DNA from: Casuarina equisetifolia
Taxonomy: Eukaryota; Streptophyta; Magnoliopsida; Fagales; Casuarinaceae
DNA: 64,000 bases
NCBI GenBank assembly: GCA_028551475.1
Contig: CM052357.1
Span: 10,525,931 to 10,589,930 of the forward strand
Direction: 5' to 3'
Position numbers and translations under genes: made by a program. Of this stretch, positions 61,126 to 64,000 are shown piece after piece (position 1 is the stretch's first letter; every line of letters begins with the position of its first letter). The notes under the pieces are model-generated. The model was not told the DNA's origin, ran no database searches, and was given only the letters and a program-made list of their open reading frames with translations.

Positions 61126-63096
61126 TGTTAGGAATATTGATATTCTATACTTATTTTGATGATGGCATAAAAGAAAAGAGCATTTGTCATGAAAATATAT
61201 TTTTTGACGTGACAAAATATTTTAGAATAATGTATAAATGTTTGTCATGATTTGCTATGTTAAATAAATATAGGAAATAATGGTGTATAAATTATAATAT
61301 AAAATAATGATATTATCTTATACATCTATGAAAGTTTTATCGGCAATAAAATATGAATATCAATCTTGTTGTTATTTGTTTTATAAAAAAAAGTAATATG
61401 AGAATACTTTGCAAGAGATATTTTGTTGCAAACATGCATACAAAATGATGAGACCAAATTTGTTGTTGCAATCATCCCATGTGGGCCAGTCAAAATACAA
61501 AGCAAAATAATATGCAGTCCATAGCTTTAAGTCCACATGCATGTGACCCAAGTAAATCCAATCCAAGACCACCAAGCCCAAAAGCCCAATGCGATGTGCA
61601 ACCCAAATCCGTGAGCTAGAGCCCCAATATGTGTGCACGACCCAATGCTAGATCCATTCCTCATCTGTGTGACTCAAACAAGCTTTTTGTGACTAATTCC
61701 TTGGCTTGTGTGCACAACCCTACAACCCAAATCTAGTCCATGTTTGCCACCCATTTTGCTAGCGCGTGACCTAATAACCAATGTGACCTAGTAACTTCCA
61801 TGACCCTTGACTACAGCCATGACTTGCTTTTACAATTTGCCTTCGACAATAACTCTAAAGATGATGAGAGCAACACCATCCGAAAGGTATCAAAGAGGAG
61901 AACTTTGTGAAGAGAAATTTATGATTCAAGCATTTGATGAAGATTAGACGGAGACAACTTGTAATGTTCTTTGTGGCCTAATAGGTTCTAAGTGACCTAT
62001 TTGATTAATTGAGCAAAAGGTGACAAAATCAAGCATTTCAAAAGCCAAAAAGATATGGATTTGCTGAAGAGGAAGCTGATTTGTTGATTTGTGATGTACC
62101 CACAAAGATTTGATTTAAGATTAAAAAAGATTGAGGAAGATTGATGGTGAAACCCAAAAACTCAACCCATGCCTAAATTAGAGATACAAGTAAAGAAATT
62201 AGCAAAATGATGCATTTTTCTGAGGGTTTTTGAACCCAAACAAAGTAGCATCTTAATTTACACACTTGACCTATGTATAGCATGAAAACAAGTTCACAAA
62301 TTCCCTTCAACAAGTAGAAAATTAGACATTCTTTGGAGAAGTCAAAATGACTATATTTTGGAAGAGAAATATGCATTCTTAAAAAGCTAAGCTTGAAGTT
62401 TTAAAGTAAAAAGCTATTTTAGAGCAGAAAGCTATCTTGAAGTTTGTTGATGAAAAATTTGCACAAAATAGAAAAGAGAGAGAAAAACTTATGAAGCTTG
62501 AGCAAAACTTAAAAATCTTGGTGGAGTGTTCTCTTGTGCTCATACATTATGAAATTTGTTGTGACATTATTTGTATATGTGCTGATTTAACTTATGTTAT
62601 TCTTGGGTACATATATTTGATTATAAATCAAAAACCCTAACTTTATAGTAATTTAAGGGTTTCAAAATTAAAGCTCAAATTTTTATTTGCTATCATTAGA
62701 AAGCTTTTGTTCTAGCAATTTCTCATACATTTCATACCTTAAGAGAGTTACTTGAATTTTTACAAGATTAAAAAACCTTTGACTTTTAATTAGTGTGTGT
62801 TAAGGCACACATTGTGTTGTAATCCTTGGTGGAAGGATTGTTAGTTGTGGGAGAATGTTTTCTCTTAAGTTTGAGTAAAGTGAACTTCAATTAAGTGTAT
62901 TAAAGGAAGAGAAAATGGTGGATGTAGGTGTAAAGGCCAAACTATTATGGTAAAAAATTGTGTAATTTGTCTTAATTGTTTATGCTTTAATTTTTGACAT
63001 AATATTATGCTTGTGTGAACACCAAAATATTTTAAAAGTCTAGAAATCAAAAAACCAATTCAATCCCTCATTCTTGGTTAGCCATGATACCTAACA
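61126..63096 (+). repeat. Probable solo LTR of a Ty1/copia-type element
   Basis: Starts TGTTAGGAATATTG and ends GATACCTAACA, so the ends are inverted complements for 7 bp (TGTTAGG/CCTAACA), as in LTRs. The length is 1,971 bp. The tail has AATTCAATCCCTCATTCTTGG, close to the 3' ends of plant copia LTRs. No primer binding site follows, no polypurine tract precedes and no element protein is present, which points to a solo LTR. The flanking 5-mers (AAAAG and AACAA) do not match, so the insertion borders are not proven. Confidence 0.5.
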
Positions 63097-63229
63097 AACA
63101 ATAATAAAATGCATACAAAAGTAAGAGAAATGATAACCTTCTTATTAAACTCTAATTCTTTAGACTTGTTGAGTTGGAGCTAACTTTATCATGTAGTTAG
63201 TAGAGTTAGAGTTGATATGGACTCTGACT

Positions 63230-64000
63230 AACCTCTTTTAACTATTCGTTGCATCCTTTTCCACTTAACAACAACCTTGTCCCTAAGGTTGAAAGAAGGA
63301 TATCTTTTATCAAATTGTTTAGCATCCACCCAAGTAGTTTCTTACACAAATAACCCTTGCCAATGCACTAGGAATTTTGCTTGCCTCTTCTTAGTGTGCT
63401 ACTCCAAAATAGCTAGTGGTTGAGGACTAATAACATCCTCATTGCTTAAAGAAGTTGGCAGTTTTACTTGGACTAAAGCTTGACTACTAACGACTTTTTT
63501 AAGGATAGAAATGTGAAACTCATTATGAAACTTAGATACTTCTAGCAATTTCAAGCGGTATGCCACGTCTCTTATCTTTTGCAGCACCTTAAATGGGCCT
63601 AAAGAACCTAGGTATAGCTTATAACTTCTGCACACCACTACTAAATTTCCCTTATATGGCTGAAGCTTAAGATACACAAAGTCCTCCACCTCATATTACT
63701 CTTCCTTCCTAAGAAAATCATAATACTCATTCATTCTGTTTTGAGCTAATCCCAATCTCTCATTTATATCCTTTAAAGCTATGTCTTTTGCACAAGCTCC
63801 CTATCAACCATTTCCATTGCACAAGAACCTAGAATGTTAGAGAGAAGGGTTGATGATGTTCTATTGTATACTTCCTCATAATGGGACTTTTGAGTAGCTC
63901 TATGAATATTAATGTTATAATAGATCTTAGCCTATGGTAGCCACCCAGTCCACTCCTTTGGGTGATCATAAGTAAAGCACCTTAAGTAGACTTTCAAGGT
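63230..64000 (-). mobile_element. Ty3/gypsy integrase end with chromodomain-like tail (broken, runs off window)
   Basis: The minus-strand frame at 63,399-63,689 encodes the integrase C-terminal part (FVYLKLQPYKGNLVV, YLGSLGPFKVLQKI, AYRLKLLEVSKFHNEFHISI). Below it (63,230-63,400) is a chromodomain-like AKFLVHWQGLF...TTWVDAKQF segment with a stop. Above it (to 64,000) integrase core remains such as TYDHPKEWTGWLP can be read with stops. The element continues to the right of the window. Confidence 0.85.

Noticed and set aside
1-64000. tRNA, rRNA, CRISPR array, prokaryote-like operon or biosynthetic cluster
   Set aside because: I looked on both strands. No clover-leaf tRNA with intact A and B boxes, no rRNA segments and no regularly spaced repeats were found, and the neighbouring genes belong to unrelated housekeeping functions.

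Overview
This window is nuclear DNA of a flowering plant, most likely a eudicot. It is AT-rich, its genes have many introns, it carries plant LTR retrotransposons, and its proteins are plant types. The species cannot be named from sequence alone. No bacterial-type operon, CRISPR array or recognisable new molecular system is present. The value lies in six well-defined host genes and an informative transposon and duplication landscape.

Left part (1-14,500) is accessory DNA. Two decayed Ty3/gypsy fragments lie in opposite orientation and meet at about 1,155. A second LTR with its own primer binding site follows (5,773 to about 6,070), then a perfect 105-bp tandem duplication (6,041-6,251) and a small gypsy gag fragment. 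Next comes a broken copy of the gene at 14,976-19,365. That copy is split by about 4.5 kb of inserted DNA, which holds an endogenous caulimovirid (plant pararetrovirus) fragment and a 5'-truncated LINE with a poly(A) tail and a 15-bp target-site duplication.

Middle and right part (14,976-58,905) holds the genes: (1) a plant-specific protein with the TIGR01589-type domain, 6 coding exons, plus strand; (2) cystathionine beta-lyase, 13 exons over 10.3 kb, minus strand (methionine synthesis, plastid); (3) an intronless RING-H2 protein, plus; (4) an intronless PPR protein resembling Arabidopsis At4g31070, plus; (5) a circularly permuted MTG1/RbgA-type ribosome-assembly GTPase, 7 exons, plus; (6) tubulin-folding cofactor B, 8 exons, plus; (7) condensin subunit CAP-D2, 17 exons, minus. 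The intron-containing models for genes 1, 2, 5, 6 and 7 were assembled by hand from splice sites. In each, the exon lengths sum to a whole number of codons and the reading phase is kept at every junction. The genes are not a pathway cluster, although cofactor B and CAP-D2 both serve cell division. CAP-D2 has a canonical E2F site upstream, and the GTPase has a telo-box and an E2F-like site.

Right end (59,000-64,000) is again repeats: AT-rich intergenic DNA, a probable 2-kb solo LTR (61,126-63,096), and the integrase end of another Ty3/gypsy element running off the window.
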